A program made the translations under genes and the position numbers. A stretch of DNA of 64,000 nt, taken from positions 80,243 through 144,242 of the forward strand of contig AODO01000009.1 of NCBI GenBank assembly GCA_000341795.1. Direction: 5' to 3'. Shown here in pieces: positions 27,786-36,645 of the stretch. This DNA is from Rhodococcus triatomae BKS 15-14. GTDB lineage: Bacteria; Actinomycetota; Actinomycetes; Mycobacteriales; Mycobacteriaceae. Positions within the stretch are counted from its first letter, which is position 1. Every line of letters begins with the position of its first letter. The notes beneath the pieces are model-generated. The model was not told the DNA's origin. It did no database searches and was given only the letters and a program-made list of their open reading frames with translations.

Positions 27786-30700
27786 CAGGCGACTCCGAGG
27801 TTCTCGGCGGCGAGCAGCGGCGCCCACAACGTGCGGGCGTGTTCACCGAAGGCGGTGCCCTCCGATCCGGGTGCCGCGGTCGCGGTGAGCACGGTGATCG
27901 GCGCGTCCTCCCCGTACAGGTACGCGACGTGTTTGTCCCTGCAGTCGCCGAACTTGCCGGACCATTCCTTGGCGGCGGAGTCGAGCGCGGACTCGACGGC
28001 GTCGCCGTTGGCGCGGCGCTGCGCGTAGGCGGCGGTGGCGCCGGTGCTGATCGGCAACGGCGCGCGTAGGCCGTTGTCCCGCAGGGCGATCAACGCGTCG
28101 AGATGGGTGCGGGCGTCGGCGGGTGCCACGAGGTGCGAGCGCCACGCCGTCGGGCGACGCAGCGGACCCTTGCCGGTCGTGTCGGCTTTCCAGTCGCGAT
28201 CCGGGTACGACGCGGCCAGCGCCAGCACCTGCACCCACGCGGTGAGACGGTGCTTGGGGCCGAGTTTCGAGTAGGTCGTGCGGGCGACGACGTCGCCGTA
28301 CACGCCGCCGACGCTGCCGACGAGCCGTCTGCCGCCGAGGTCGAGATCGACGTCGACCGTGCCCGGTGTGCCCGGCCTCCGCCCCGCGGACCCGAGGACG
28401 CGCACCGCCTCCTCGATCCCTTCGAGTGCCCGTCCCCCGAGCGCGGCGGGCGGCAGGGTGCCGCGACGCCACTCCGCGGCCCGGAAGTCGCCGATCGCAT
28501 CGGCGACGTCGCGGTCGTCGGCGAGCACCGACGCGAGCATCCGCTCGCCGATCGACCACGCCGCCAACGAGTCCAGTTCGAGGTCGAGCGCGTCCGCGAT
28601 CTCCTCGTCGAGGTCCAGGATCCGGACGCCGAGGCGCTGTTTGAGGAACCCCTGGGTGGGATGGACGACGAACTCGACGAGATCGGCGAGGTCGATGTCG
28701 GCACGCTCGGGGTCGAGCAGCGGTGCGGGCAGGAACTCGGGTTCGGGGGCCGCCGGGCGCTGCGCCGCCCGCGCCCCCGCGAGCGCGGCGGGATCGAAAC
28801 TGAACGGGTTCCCCGGCTGGAAGTTGCGAGGGTCGAACGGCTGCAACGGATGTGACCGCACCACCGATCCCACCTCACCGATCATCCCGTCGAGGACGTC
28901 GCGGACCTCGCTCAACGGGATGGCGGGCGGACGCACGGCACCGCTCACCGGGTCCCGGCCCGTGTAGAACAGCAGCAGCCGCTCCCCCGCCGCGCCGATC
29001 GCATCGAGGAGCAGCTGACGGTCCTCACCACGCGGATCCCGTTCCCCCGGAAGCGGAGTGCGCCCGAGCACGTTGTCGCCGTCCAGCCCGGGGCTGCGCG
29101 GGAACGCCTCGTCGTCGAGGCCGAGCAACGCAACCACCCGGTGCGGCACCGACCGCATCGGCACCATCGTGCACACCGTCAGCTCGCCGGTGCGGAAGTT
29201 CGAGCGGGTCGGGCGGCCCGCCAGTCGCGACGACAGCAGGGCCCGCACGTCCGCGAGCCGCAGTTCCGCCGTGCCGTACTCCACGGCCGCCGCCAGCTCC
29301 CGGTGCGCCTGCCCGAGCTGCCAGGCGTCCCGCTCGCGCACCGTCACCAGCAGGTCGAGGGCACGGACGAGGGCCTCCTCCCAGGCCGGCGCCGGCTGCG
29401 GACCCGTCAGGCCCCGCAGGGAGACGTCGAGCCGGTCGACGAACTCGGCGAGCTTCCCGGTGAGATCGATGTCGTTGCTGTCGACCCCGCCGAGCGGCAA
29501 CGTCAAACCCAGCCAGTCACCGTCGGTGTCGTCGGCCGCGGCGCCGAGGAGGACGCGGTCGAGCGCGGAGCGGACCGTGTTCTGCGCGAAGTCGGACAAT
29601 CCGTACGCGGCGCGCTCACGCGGCCCGATGCCCCAGCGCGCCCCGGCGGCGGTGGTCCATTCGCGCAGTCGCTCGACGTCGTCGTCGGTGAAGCCGAACC
29701 GCCTGCGCACCGGTTCGGTGGCGGCGAGGTCGAGGATCTGGCTGGCCGTCACTCGGCCGTCCGCGAGGTCGAGCAGCGACGCCACCACCCCGAGCACCGG
29801 GTTCGTCTGGTGCAGGGCGCGGTCCGCGAGCCGCACCCGCAGCCCGTGACCGGGGTGCCCGATGCCGTCCTGCCCGAACGCCGCGCGGATCAGGGGCGCA
29901 TACGTCTCGACGTCGGGACACATGATCAGCACGTCGCGGGGCTCGAGGTCGTCGAGTTCGGTGAACAGGTGCAGGAGCGACTCGCGCAGCACCTCCACCT
30001 GTCGCGCCGGGCCGTGGCAGGCGTGGATCTGCACCGACCCGTCGCCGGTCGCCGGGCTGGGCGCCCGGTCGGCCGCCAGGTCGTCCTGCAGTCGGCCGAG
30101 CAGAGTGTCCGGGCGGGGTGGCGCGGCGTGGTGCTCGTGCACGACGGCGTCCGCGGCCAACCGGAACTGCAGCTCACGCACCTCGCGGCCGAGGCTCGCG
30201 AGCAGCGGGTGCGTCACCGCGAGCCCGGAGTCGTCCGCGGCCCGCGTCGTCGGCCGGTCACGTCGGTCGAGGTTGTCGAACATGGCCGGGCTGGGATGCG
30301 GAACCCACAGGTGCACATCACGATTGACGGCCAGCGCCGCGAGGACGTCGAGCTGCGCGGTGGTCAACCGGGTCGGTCCGAACACGGAGAGTCGCTCGGG
30401 CAGGTCCACGACGCCGGGGCGGTCGCGCAGCGTCTCGCATGCGGGCGCGAGCCGCTCGGCGGGGCTGGCCGTTCCGATGCGGTCGCGCAGCCGCCGCCAC
30501 AACTCGGCCTGCCATGCGAGGTCCGCGGGGAGGTCGCCGCCGACGCCGTCGGCGTCGCGGCCGGCGGCCCAGTCCACGAGCATTCCTGGGCGCTGCACCC
30601 CGTAGGTGCGGAACAGTTCGGCCAGGTGAGCGGCGGTGCCGTAGCGGCGGCCGATGCGGTGACCGGCCGGATCGTCGCGGCCGAGATGCCGGGCGAGGAC

Positions 30701-31048
30701 CGCAGCCCAGGGCAGGTCCAGACTGTCGTCGACGACGTCGAGCAGCGTCCACAGCACCCGCGAGGGCTGCCACGGATCGGTGTCGGCGGTGGCGCCGCCG
30801 GTGGCGGCGAGAGCCTCGTCGACGAGACGCGTCGGGGACGGGAACTCGATGTTGGCGGCGATGCCGTCGGCTGCGGCGGGCGTGGCACCGAGGACAGCCG
30901 AAAGACGTTGCGTCAGCCAGCGTTCCACGCCCTTCGCGGGAACCGCGACGACCTCCCGCGCGAACGGGTCCGGAAGCGGGACGACGAGGACCTTCGCGAG
31001 GGCGTCGGCGAGCACGTCGGAGCGCTCGGCGCGGTGCACGGTCAGCAA
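27785..31048 (-). CDS. recC: RecBCD exonuclease V subunit RecC
   Basis: 1087 residues. The TTG start is supported by GAGGGGG five bases upstream; a GTG three codons later is the alternative. The N-terminus (PDPFAREVVAVPAKGVERWL) and later blocks (RSVPHRVVALLGLDDEAFPR, PLQPFDPRNF) are characteristic of RecC, which holds degenerate helicase and nuclease folds and scans DNA for Chi-like sites. First gene of the recCBD operon, with start/stop overlaps throughout. The divergent region up to 31344 carries its promoter; no LexA box was found. Confidence 0.95.
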   Translation of the reverse strand: MLTVHRAERSDVLADALAKVLVVPLPDPFAREVVAVPAKGVERWLTQRLSAVLGATPAAADGIAANIEFPSPTRLVDEALAATGGATADTDPWQPSRVLWTLLDVVDDSLDLPWAAVLARHLGRDDPAGHRIGRRYGTAAHLAELFRTYGVQRPGMLVDWAAGRDADGVGGDLPADLAWQAELWRRLRDRIGTASPAERLAPACETLRDRPGVVDLPERLSVFGPTRLTTAQLDVLAALAVNRDVHLWVPHPSPAMFDNLDRRDRPTTRAADDSGLAVTHPLLASLGREVRELQFRLAADAVVHEHHAAPPRPDTLLGRLQDDLAADRAPSPATGDGSVQIHACHGPARQVEVLRESLLHLFTELDDLEPRDVLIMCPDVETYAPLIRAAFGQDGIGHPGHGLRVRLADRALHQTNPVLGVVASLLDLADGRVTASQILDLAATEPVRRRFGFTDDDVERLREWTTAAGARWGIGPRERAAYGLSDFAQNTVRSALDRVLLGAAADDTDGDWLGLTLPLGGVDSNDIDLTGKLAEFVDRLDVSLRGLTGPQPAPAWEEALVRALDLLVTVRERDAWQLGQAHRELAAAVEYGTAELRLADVRALLSSRLAGRPTRSNFRTGELTVCTMVPMRSVPHRVVALLGLDDEAFPRSPGLDGDNVLGRTPLPGERDPRGEDRQLLLDAIGAAGERLLLFYTGRDPVSGAVRPPAIPLSEVRDVLDGMIGEVGSVVRSHPLQPFDPRNFQPGNPFSFDPAALAGARAAQRPAAPEPEFLPAPLLDPERADIDLADLVEFVVHPTQGFLKQRLGVRILDLDEEIADALDLELDSLAAWSIGERMLASVLADDRDVADAIGDFRAAEWRRGTLPPAALGGRALEGIEEAVRVLGSAGRRPGTPGTVDVDLDLGGRRLVGSVGGVYGDVVARTTYSKLGPKHRLTAWVQVLALAASYPDRDWKADTTGKGPLRRPTAWRSHLVAPADARTHLDALIALRDNGLRAPLPISTGATAAYAQRRANGDAVESALDSAAKEWSGKFGDCRDKHVAYLYGEDAPITVLTATAAPGSEGTAFGEHARTLWAPLLAAENLGVA

Positions 31049-31344
31049 GCAGGCCCCCTCGATCGGTTCGAGTCAAGGCTTACCACAGCGTTCCGACAGC
31101 GCTCCGGACCTTTCGCGTGCCTGGTCACAGCGTTCGCACACCTGTACGTGCACCCACACCGGTTGTGCACGCCGAACGCCCGCCCGCACCTGCCGAAACC
31201 CGTGCGAATCTCCCACTGCCAACGAGTTGAATTTGTCACACAACGCCCACTGAACGGGCATCCAGGCTGTGCCGCGGGCCGGATCGTGGGGTAGTGATGA
31301 TCGAAAGACTAGAGCGAATTTCACCCCTTGAAGAGGTAACGACC

Positions 31345-32346
31345 ATGTCCGACGCACTTGCCATCGGTGACGGCATCTTCCAGATCACGGTCCCGATGAC
31401 CCACAACCCGCTCGGCAGCACGTTGATCTACGCGATGGAGTCTCCGAACGGCGTCGTCCTCGTCGACGCAGGCTGGGACGGGGACGAGGGCTGGGACGGC
31501 CTGACCAGCGGACTCGAGTCGATGGGGCACTCGATCGGCGACGTCGAGGGCGTCGTCCTCACCCACTTCCATCCCGACCACACCGGCCTGTGCGGCCGCG
31601 TGCGGGAGGCGTCGGGCGCGTGGATCGCGATGCACGAGTCCGACCAGGAGATGTTCCGGTTGATGTCGACCGGTCACACCGTCGAGTGGCTCGACGACCA
31701 GATCCTCAACCTGCGCCGCGCCGGGGCGTCGGACGCCGATCTCGAGGAGTACCGGGCGGCGGTGCACCTCCAGCCGCCCGCGGGCCCCGAGTCGTCGGCG
31801 GACCGGACGCTCACCGGTGGTCAGGTCATCCCGCTCGCCGGCGGGCGCTCCCTGCGGGTGGTCTTCACCCCGGGCCACACCCCCGGCCACACCTGCTTCC
31901 ACCTCGAGGACGCCGACGTCATGTTCACCGGCGACCACGTGCTGCAGAAGACCACCCCGCACGTCGGCAACTTCGTCTATCCGCTCGAGGAGCGGGACGC
32001 GCTCGCCGAGTTCCTGAGCTCACTGGAGCGGGTGCAGTCGATGGGCGTGACCCGCGGTCTCGGCGCGCACGGGCTGCAGATCACCGACCTGCCGGGCCGG
32101 GCGAAGGAACTCGTCGAGCATCACGAGGAGCGTCTGGAGCATCTGGTCGAGGCGTTCGGCGACGACGAGATCACGCTGTGGCAGGTCGCGGAACGGATGA
32201 AGTGGTACCGGGGCTGGGACGCGTTCTCCCCGCTCGCCCGTGGGATGGCGCTGTCGGAGGCGGCGGCGCACCTGCGTCACCTCGTCACGCGCAACCTCGT
32301 CACGCAGGTCCCGGACACCGAGCCCGCCCTGTTCGTCCGCGTCTAA
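31345..32346 (+). CDS. Metallo-beta-lactamase-fold hydrolase
   Basis: 333 residues. The ATG at 31345 follows GAAGAGG; an ATG 51 bases earlier lacks a ribosome site. Metal-binding motifs are visible: HFHPDH near residue 73, PGHTPGHTC near 175, GDHVL near 195 and GAHG near 240. The C-terminal ~90 residues form a helical, winged-helix-like domain (LVEAFGDDEITLWQVAERM) seen in many actinobacterial MBL proteins. Such enzymes hydrolyse thioesters, lactones or phosphodiesters; the substrate here is unknown. It is transcribed alone and ends at a strong hairpin. Confidence 0.9.
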   Translation: MSDALAIGDGIFQITVPMTHNPLGSTLIYAMESPNGVVLVDAGWDGDEGWDGLTSGLESMGHSIGDVEGVVLTHFHPDHTGLCGRVREASGAWIAMHESDQEMFRLMSTGHTVEWLDDQILNLRRAGASDADLEEYRAAVHLQPPAGPESSADRTLTGGQVIPLAGGRSLRVVFTPGHTPGHTCFHLEDADVMFTGDHVLQKTTPHVGNFVYPLEERDALAEFLSSLERVQSMGVTRGLGAHGLQITDLPGRAKELVEHHEERLEHLVEAFGDDEITLWQVAERMKWYRGWDAFSPLARGMALSEAAAHLRHLVTRNLVTQVPDTEPALFVRV

Positions 32347-32352
32347 CGCGCA

Positions 32353-32386
32353 GTTCCCCTCACCCCGCCCCACGGGTGAGGGGAAC
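32353..32386 (+). terminator. Terminator after the MBL hydrolase gene
   Basis: A perfect 13-bp stem (32353-32365 with 32374-32386) and an 8-nt loop lie 6 bases after the stop codon. Confidence 0.8.
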
Positions 32387-32484
32387 CCTTGCCCGGTCTG
32401 ACCGGCGTTGGGTCCCCTCACCGGGTAGTGGCCGGGCACGCGCGGGGGCGGGGGTTGCCCCTTCCCAACTACTTGGACGTCCCA

Positions 32485-32490
32485 TAATCT
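32485..32490 (+). promoter_or_regulatory. -10 element for a leaderless fadD-type mRNA
   Basis: TAATCT lies exactly 7 bases before the ATG at 32498, and no ribosome site is present. This matches the actinobacterial leaderless pattern TANNNT-N6/7-start. Confidence 0.5.
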
Positions 32491-32497
32491 GACGCAC

Positions 32498-34021
32498 ATG
32501 AGTCTCGACCCGCGCACCCACACCATCGACGGCATCCTGCGACGTTCGGCGGCGAAGTCCCCCGACCGCGCCGCGCTGATCTTCGACGGACGCACCCACA
32601 CCTACCGCGACCTCGACGCCGCCGTCAGCCGCGCCGCCGCGCACCTCACCGCACTCGGTCTCGACGCCGGCGACCGCGTCGCGGCGTACGGCACCAACTC
32701 CGACGCCTACGTCATCGGGTTCCTGGCCTGTGCCCGCGCCGGCCTGGTGCACGTTCCGGTCAACTACGCCCTCAAGGGCGAGGAGCTCACCTATCTCGTC
32801 TCGCAGTCCGGCGCCCGCGCGGTGTTCGTCGACCCGGCGCTGGCGGGCACCCTCGACTCGGTTCGCGGCGACCTCACCTCCGTCGAGCACGTGGTCGCGC
32901 TCCGCGACGCCGACGACTCCCTGCTGGCACGGTCGACCACCGGCGACGTCGTAGATTTCGCGCCCCGCGCCGCCTCGACGGACCTGGCGCAGCTGCTGTA
33001 CACCTCGGGCACGACGTCGAAGCCCAAGGGCGCCATGATGACCCACGAGGCACTCGTGTACGAGTACGTCTCGTCGGTCATCGCCCTGGACCTGGGCGCC
33101 GACGACAACCCGCTCGTCGCGATGCCGCTCTACCACTCGGCGGGCATGCACGTGTTCATGCTGCCGTACCTCTCGGTGGGCGCGACGGTGAATCTGATGG
33201 CGGCGCCGGACATTCCGGAGATCCTGCGCCGGGTCGAGGAGGACCGGATCGGGTCACTGTTCCTCGCTCCGACGGTGTGGGTGCCGCTCGCGAACCACCC
33301 CGACCTCGACACCCGCGATCTCTCGTCGCTGCGCAAGGCCCAGTACGGTGCGTCGATCATGCCGGTGACGGTCCTCAACCGGTTGCGCGAGCGGTACCCG
33401 GACCTCGGCTTCTACAACTGCTTCGGCCAGTCCGAGATCGGCCCGCTGGCCTGCGTGCTGCGCCCGGAGGAGCACGCGGACCGGCCGTCGTCGTGTGGAC
33501 GGGCCGTGTTCTTCGTCGAGACCCGCGTCGTCGACGCGGACGGCAACGACATCGCCGACGGCGAGTCCGGCGAGATCCTGTACCGCTCCCCGCAACTGTG
33601 CCAAGGATATTGGGAGAACCCGGAGGCGACGGCGGAGGCGTTCCGCGACGGCTGGTTCCACTCCGGCGACCTGGTCACCCGCGACGCCGAGGGTTTCGTG
33701 ACCGTCGTGGACCGCATCAAGGACGTCATCAACACCGGCGGCATCCTCGTGGCGTCCCGCGAGGTCGAGGACGCGCTCTACACCCATCCCGCGGTCGCGG
33801 AGGTCGCGGTGATCGGCACCCCGGACGAGAAGTGGATCGAGGCGATCACCGCCGTCGTGGTGCTGCGCGACGGCCAGGACGCGACGGCGGAGACGCTGAT
33901 CGGGCACGTGAAGGAACGGATCGCCCCGTTCAAGGTGCCGAAGCGCATCGAGTTCGTCGACGCCCTGCCCCGCAACCAGAGCGGCAAGCTCCTCAAGCGC
34001 GAGCTCCGCACCGGAGCCTGA
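32498..34021 (+). CDS. FadD-type acyl-CoA synthetase
   Basis: 507 residues, the usual size for the ANL superfamily. The AMP-binding P-loop is LLYTSGTTSKPKG near residue 166. Other family blocks are FYNCFGQSEIG (A5-like), GWFHSGDLV (A7-like), DRIKDVINTGG (A8) and the C-terminal catalytic lysine region (NQSGKLLKREL). It activates a carboxylic acid, probably a fatty or aromatic-chain acid, to the CoA thioester via an acyl-adenylate in the cytoplasm; the substrate cannot be read from sequence. The gene stands alone, with a leaderless start and its own terminator. Confidence 0.9.
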   Translation: MSLDPRTHTIDGILRRSAAKSPDRAALIFDGRTHTYRDLDAAVSRAAAHLTALGLDAGDRVAAYGTNSDAYVIGFLACARAGLVHVPVNYALKGEELTYLVSQSGARAVFVDPALAGTLDSVRGDLTSVEHVVALRDADDSLLARSTTGDVVDFAPRAASTDLAQLLYTSGTTSKPKGAMMTHEALVYEYVSSVIALDLGADDNPLVAMPLYHSAGMHVFMLPYLSVGATVNLMAAPDIPEILRRVEEDRIGSLFLAPTVWVPLANHPDLDTRDLSSLRKAQYGASIMPVTVLNRLRERYPDLGFYNCFGQSEIGPLACVLRPEEHADRPSSCGRAVFFVETRVVDADGNDIADGESGEILYRSPQLCQGYWENPEATAEAFRDGWFHSGDLVTRDAEGFVTVVDRIKDVINTGGILVASREVEDALYTHPAVAEVAVIGTPDEKWIEAITAVVVLRDGQDATAETLIGHVKERIAPFKVPKRIEFVDALPRNQSGKLLKRELRTGA

Positions 34022-34028
34022 CGGCACG

Positions 34029-34055
34029 GTGGGTCGCGGCGGCGCCGCGACCCAC
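34029..34055 (+). terminator. Terminator after the acyl-CoA synthetase gene
   Basis: A perfect 12-bp stem (34029-34040 with 34044-34055) with a 3-nt loop lies 7 bases after the stop codon. Confidence 0.8.
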
Positions 34056-34139
34056 CCGGGTGTGGGACCGTCGATGCAGCCGCGGCGAGCGCCTGGCGCC
34101 GCTACGCTCGCGGAGGCAGGACGGACTCGAGGGAGCTCG

Positions 34140-34307
34140 GTGACGAAGATGACGGCAAAGCATCCCTACACCGAACTCACCTACGAGCTCGACAAACCGA
34201 CGACGACGCGGAAGGTGATCCACCTGCACGGCGTCGACGCAGTTGCCGCGTTGATCGACGACCTCCTGACGGGACTCGAACCCGTCCATGCGAGCGTCGC
34301 TCCGTAG
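34140..34307 (+). CDS. Small hypothetical protein, 55 aa
   Basis: A GTG start preceded by GAGGGAG opens a 55-residue frame with protein-like composition (HPYTELTYELDKPTTTRKVI, then a helical DAVAALIDDLLTGL). A TACGCT box at 34103-34108 could be its -10 element. There is no signal peptide and no recognised family. It converges with the PRiA4_ORF3 gene. Moderate confidence that it is real. Confidence 0.45.
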   Translation: MTKMTAKHPYTELTYELDKPTTTRKVIHLHGVDAVAALIDDLLTGLEPVHASVAP

Positions 34308-34358
34308 AGAACTCGACGGGCGCTCGGCGAGTGCACGACCGTGGTCGTCGGCCCTGCT

Positions 34359-35759
34359 CTAGGTCGACAGCACGATCTGCGCGAAACCCCGAGCCCAGTC
34401 CGGGGGCAGGCCGTCGAACGGACCGAGCGCACCGATCGTGCTGAGGAAGTCCTCCGTCACCGCAGCCACCCACGACGCGTCGAACGCGTTCAGGGCGCTG
34501 CCGTCCGGGTTCCGCCAGCCGAGCGCGGCGAGCCCCTCCACCATGGCCCTGCGGCGCTCGCTCCACGACGCGCCCGCCGCGACGGTGAGCAACACCAGGA
34601 ATCCTGCCTCGAGCTCGATCCGCTCGCGCCCGAGCGGCAGCCCGGCGTGCACCTGCTCCCACAGCTCCCGGTCGCGGACCAGCCCCGCGGCGCCACGCTT
34701 CGTCAGCACCAGCTGACCCCGGTGCTTGCGGATCAGGCCGAGGTCGCGGGCGCCGTCGCGCAGCCGCTCGAACTGCGGATTGTCGACCTCACGATCGCCG
34801 TTCCCGGCGCGCCGGTCACCCCAGTCGAGCTCGTCGCGTGCCGCTTTGACGTGGGCGGGTGGCACGTAGCCGGACTGCGTCAACGCGATGCCGTCGTCCC
34901 CGATCCTCCGCAGCAACCACCGCAGATGCGTCAGGGCACCGTCCATGACGTCGTCGATCGGCTGGTCGATCCGGTCCTGGAGGTGCGCCCGGGCCATCAG
35001 TGCGTGCACGTGCGGCGCGGCCTGGTACGGGATCCGCGTCAGCACCTGCTCGATCCGCGACCCGACGACCGGCGGGTACAGGCTCATCGCGTCACGCGCG
35101 GCGATCAGGGCGTTGACGTCGTCGACGGAGAACGCCTCGGGATCGAATCCTCCGGACCATACGCTCAGTGACACGTGGTCGGAGTGGTCACGATCGGCGA
35201 GCACCGCCAGCAGGCGCTCGTATCCGGGCACGCCACCGCAGTCCTCCGGCGGGCAGGCCCGCTCGCCCGCGACGCACAGCGCCTCGTCCGGAGACTCGTC
35301 GTTGTCGATCCCCTCGAGCAGGACCGTGTGCTCCCAGCCGTCCCCGAAGTCGTACTCGTACACCATCGCGTCGCCCGGCGTGGTGAGGACGTCGTCGAGG
35401 CGCGTCACGTCCTCGCACCGGGCACCGTCCGCGAAGCCGTCCTCGATGCACGAGCGCGTCGCGAACCGGTCCACCACGCCCGGGTTCTCGAGGTCGGGGC
35501 GCCGCCACTGGTGCAGATGCGAGTCGTTCCACCCCATCACGGTCTGCAACACGTCGTGCAGCTCGTCGAGCCTCGATGTCGACCGGACCGTCACGCTGCG
35601 CCACACCGGCGGTGTGACACCGTTCAGCGTGACGCGCAGGCGGTAGGCGACGGCGTTCGTGAGCGGGGGTGCGCTGCCGATGCCCTCGACGAAAGCGCGC
35701 AGCTCGTCGGGGTCCGTGGGCACGACCCGCAGGCGTCTTCCAGGTTCGAAGGCTCCCAT
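34359..35759 (-). CDS. Plasmid pRiA4b ORF3-like family protein
   Basis: 466 residues. Residues about 40-200 match the PRiA4_ORF3 domain (YRLRVTLNGVTPPVWRSVTV, LHDVLQTVMGW, YEYDFGDGWEHTVLLE, CPPEDCGGVPGYE). The rest is helical and unassigned. The family also includes IS1096-type accessory proteins, but no transposase or inverted repeats lie nearby, so this is a chromosomal member with unknown function. The gene is monocistronic and diverges from the enoyl-CoA hydratase gene. Confidence 0.85.
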   Translation of the reverse strand: MGAFEPGRRLRVVPTDPDELRAFVEGIGSAPPLTNAVAYRLRVTLNGVTPPVWRSVTVRSTSRLDELHDVLQTVMGWNDSHLHQWRRPDLENPGVVDRFATRSCIEDGFADGARCEDVTRLDDVLTTPGDAMVYEYDFGDGWEHTVLLEGIDNDESPDEALCVAGERACPPEDCGGVPGYERLLAVLADRDHSDHVSLSVWSGGFDPEAFSVDDVNALIAARDAMSLYPPVVGSRIEQVLTRIPYQAAPHVHALMARAHLQDRIDQPIDDVMDGALTHLRWLLRRIGDDGIALTQSGYVPPAHVKAARDELDWGDRRAGNGDREVDNPQFERLRDGARDLGLIRKHRGQLVLTKRGAAGLVRDRELWEQVHAGLPLGRERIELEAGFLVLLTVAAGASWSERRRAMVEGLAALGWRNPDGSALNAFDASWVAAVTEDFLSTIGALGPFDGLPPDWARGFAQIVLST

Positions 35760-35832
35760 CCCGTCACCCTAGGACAGATCTCCGATGTCGACAGCGCAGG
35801 CGGGATCCACCCCATCGAACTGCAACACGTTC

Positions 35833-35838
35833 TACCAT
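35833..35838 (+). promoter_or_regulatory. -10 element for leaderless enoyl-CoA hydratase mRNA
   Basis: TACCAT lies 7 bases before the ATG at 35846, as in other leaderless genes of this window. An in-frame ATG at 35837 overlaps the box and would then not be transcribed as a start. Confidence 0.5.
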
Positions 35839-35845
35839 GCGGGAC

Positions 35846-36631
35846 ATGAGCATCCTCATCGACGACCGTGCGCGCGTGCGAACGCTGACCCTCGACCGGC
35901 CCGACGCGCTCAACGCGTTCAACGAGGCCCTCTACGACGCGACCACCGAAGCGCTGCGGGACGCCGCGGAGGACCCGTCGGTGGCGGTGGTACTGCTCAC
36001 CGGCCACGGACGCGCGTTCAGTGCGGGCACCGACCTGAGGGAGATGCACGCCCGCACCAGCGACCCGAACTTCCAGCCCGGCAAGCACGGCTTCCTCGGC
36101 CTGATCGACGCCCTCACCGACTTCCCGAAGCCGCTGATCGTCGCCGTGAACGGGCTCGGCCTCGGCATCGGCACCACCGTCATCGGGTTCGCCGACCTCG
36201 CGTTCATGTCCACGACCGCGAAGCTGAAGTGCCCGTTCACCGGGCTCGGCGTCGCACCGGAGGCGGCGTCGAGCTACCTGCTGCCGACGCTCATCGGACG
36301 GCAGAACGCCGCCTGGGTCCTGATGAGCTCCGAGTGGATCCAGGCCGAGCAGGCGAAGGAGATGGGCCTCGTCTTCCAGGTGTGCGAACCGGACGATCTC
36401 CTGGCGACCGCCCGCACGTACGCGGAAATCCTGGCGGCCAAGCCGATCTCGAGTCTGATCGCCGTCAAGCGGACCATGACGGCGCCACTGCGCGCGCAGA
36501 TCGCCGCGGCCCGCGAACGGGAGAACGCCGCCTTCGCCGAACTGATGGGCGGCCCGGCGAACATCGAGGCGCTGGTGGCGTTCGCCGAGGGACGCGAACC
36601 CGACTTCACGTCACTGCCCGCGGGAGCGTGA
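35846..36631 (+). CDS. Enoyl-CoA hydratase/isomerase family protein
   Basis: 261 residues, normal for the crotonase fold. The oxyanion-hole regions are GHGRAFSAGTDLREM and NGLGLGIGTTVIGFADLAFM. The position of the usual second catalytic Glu reads GLGVAPEAASS, which keeps a Glu as in isomerase-like members. It hydrates or isomerises enoyl-CoA esters in beta-oxidation-type pathways; specificity is unknown. The start at 35846 is favoured by the TACCAT box 7 bases upstream. It converges closely with the 483-aa gene downstream. Confidence 0.88.
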   Translation: MSILIDDRARVRTLTLDRPDALNAFNEALYDATTEALRDAAEDPSVAVVLLTGHGRAFSAGTDLREMHARTSDPNFQPGKHGFLGLIDALTDFPKPLIVAVNGLGLGIGTTVIGFADLAFMSTTAKLKCPFTGLGVAPEAASSYLLPTLIGRQNAAWVLMSSEWIQAEQAKEMGLVFQVCEPDDLLATARTYAEILAAKPISSLIAVKRTMTAPLRAQIAAARERENAAFAELMGGPANIEALVAFAEGREPDFTSLPAGA

Positions 36632-36645
36632 CCGGTATCCCGGTG

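Noticed and set aside
31058..31074. Possible LexA (SOS) box before recC
   Set aside because: TCGATCGGTTCGA looks similar, but the spacing between half-sites is 3 bases too short for the actinobacterial consensus TCGAAC-N4-GTTCGA.
29141..31294. 717-codon plus-strand frame opposite recC
   Set aside because: Antisense shadow; recC has clear family motifs over the whole length.
32473..32488. TTGGAC...CATAAT as a -35/-10 pair for the fadD-type gene
   Set aside because: The boxes are only about 4 bases apart, far less than the needed 16-18; the leaderless TAATCT box is the better reading.
34359..35759. Insertion sequence because of the PRiA4_ORF3 domain
   Set aside because: No transposase gene, terminal inverted repeats or target duplication nearby; the gene looks like a resident chromosomal member.
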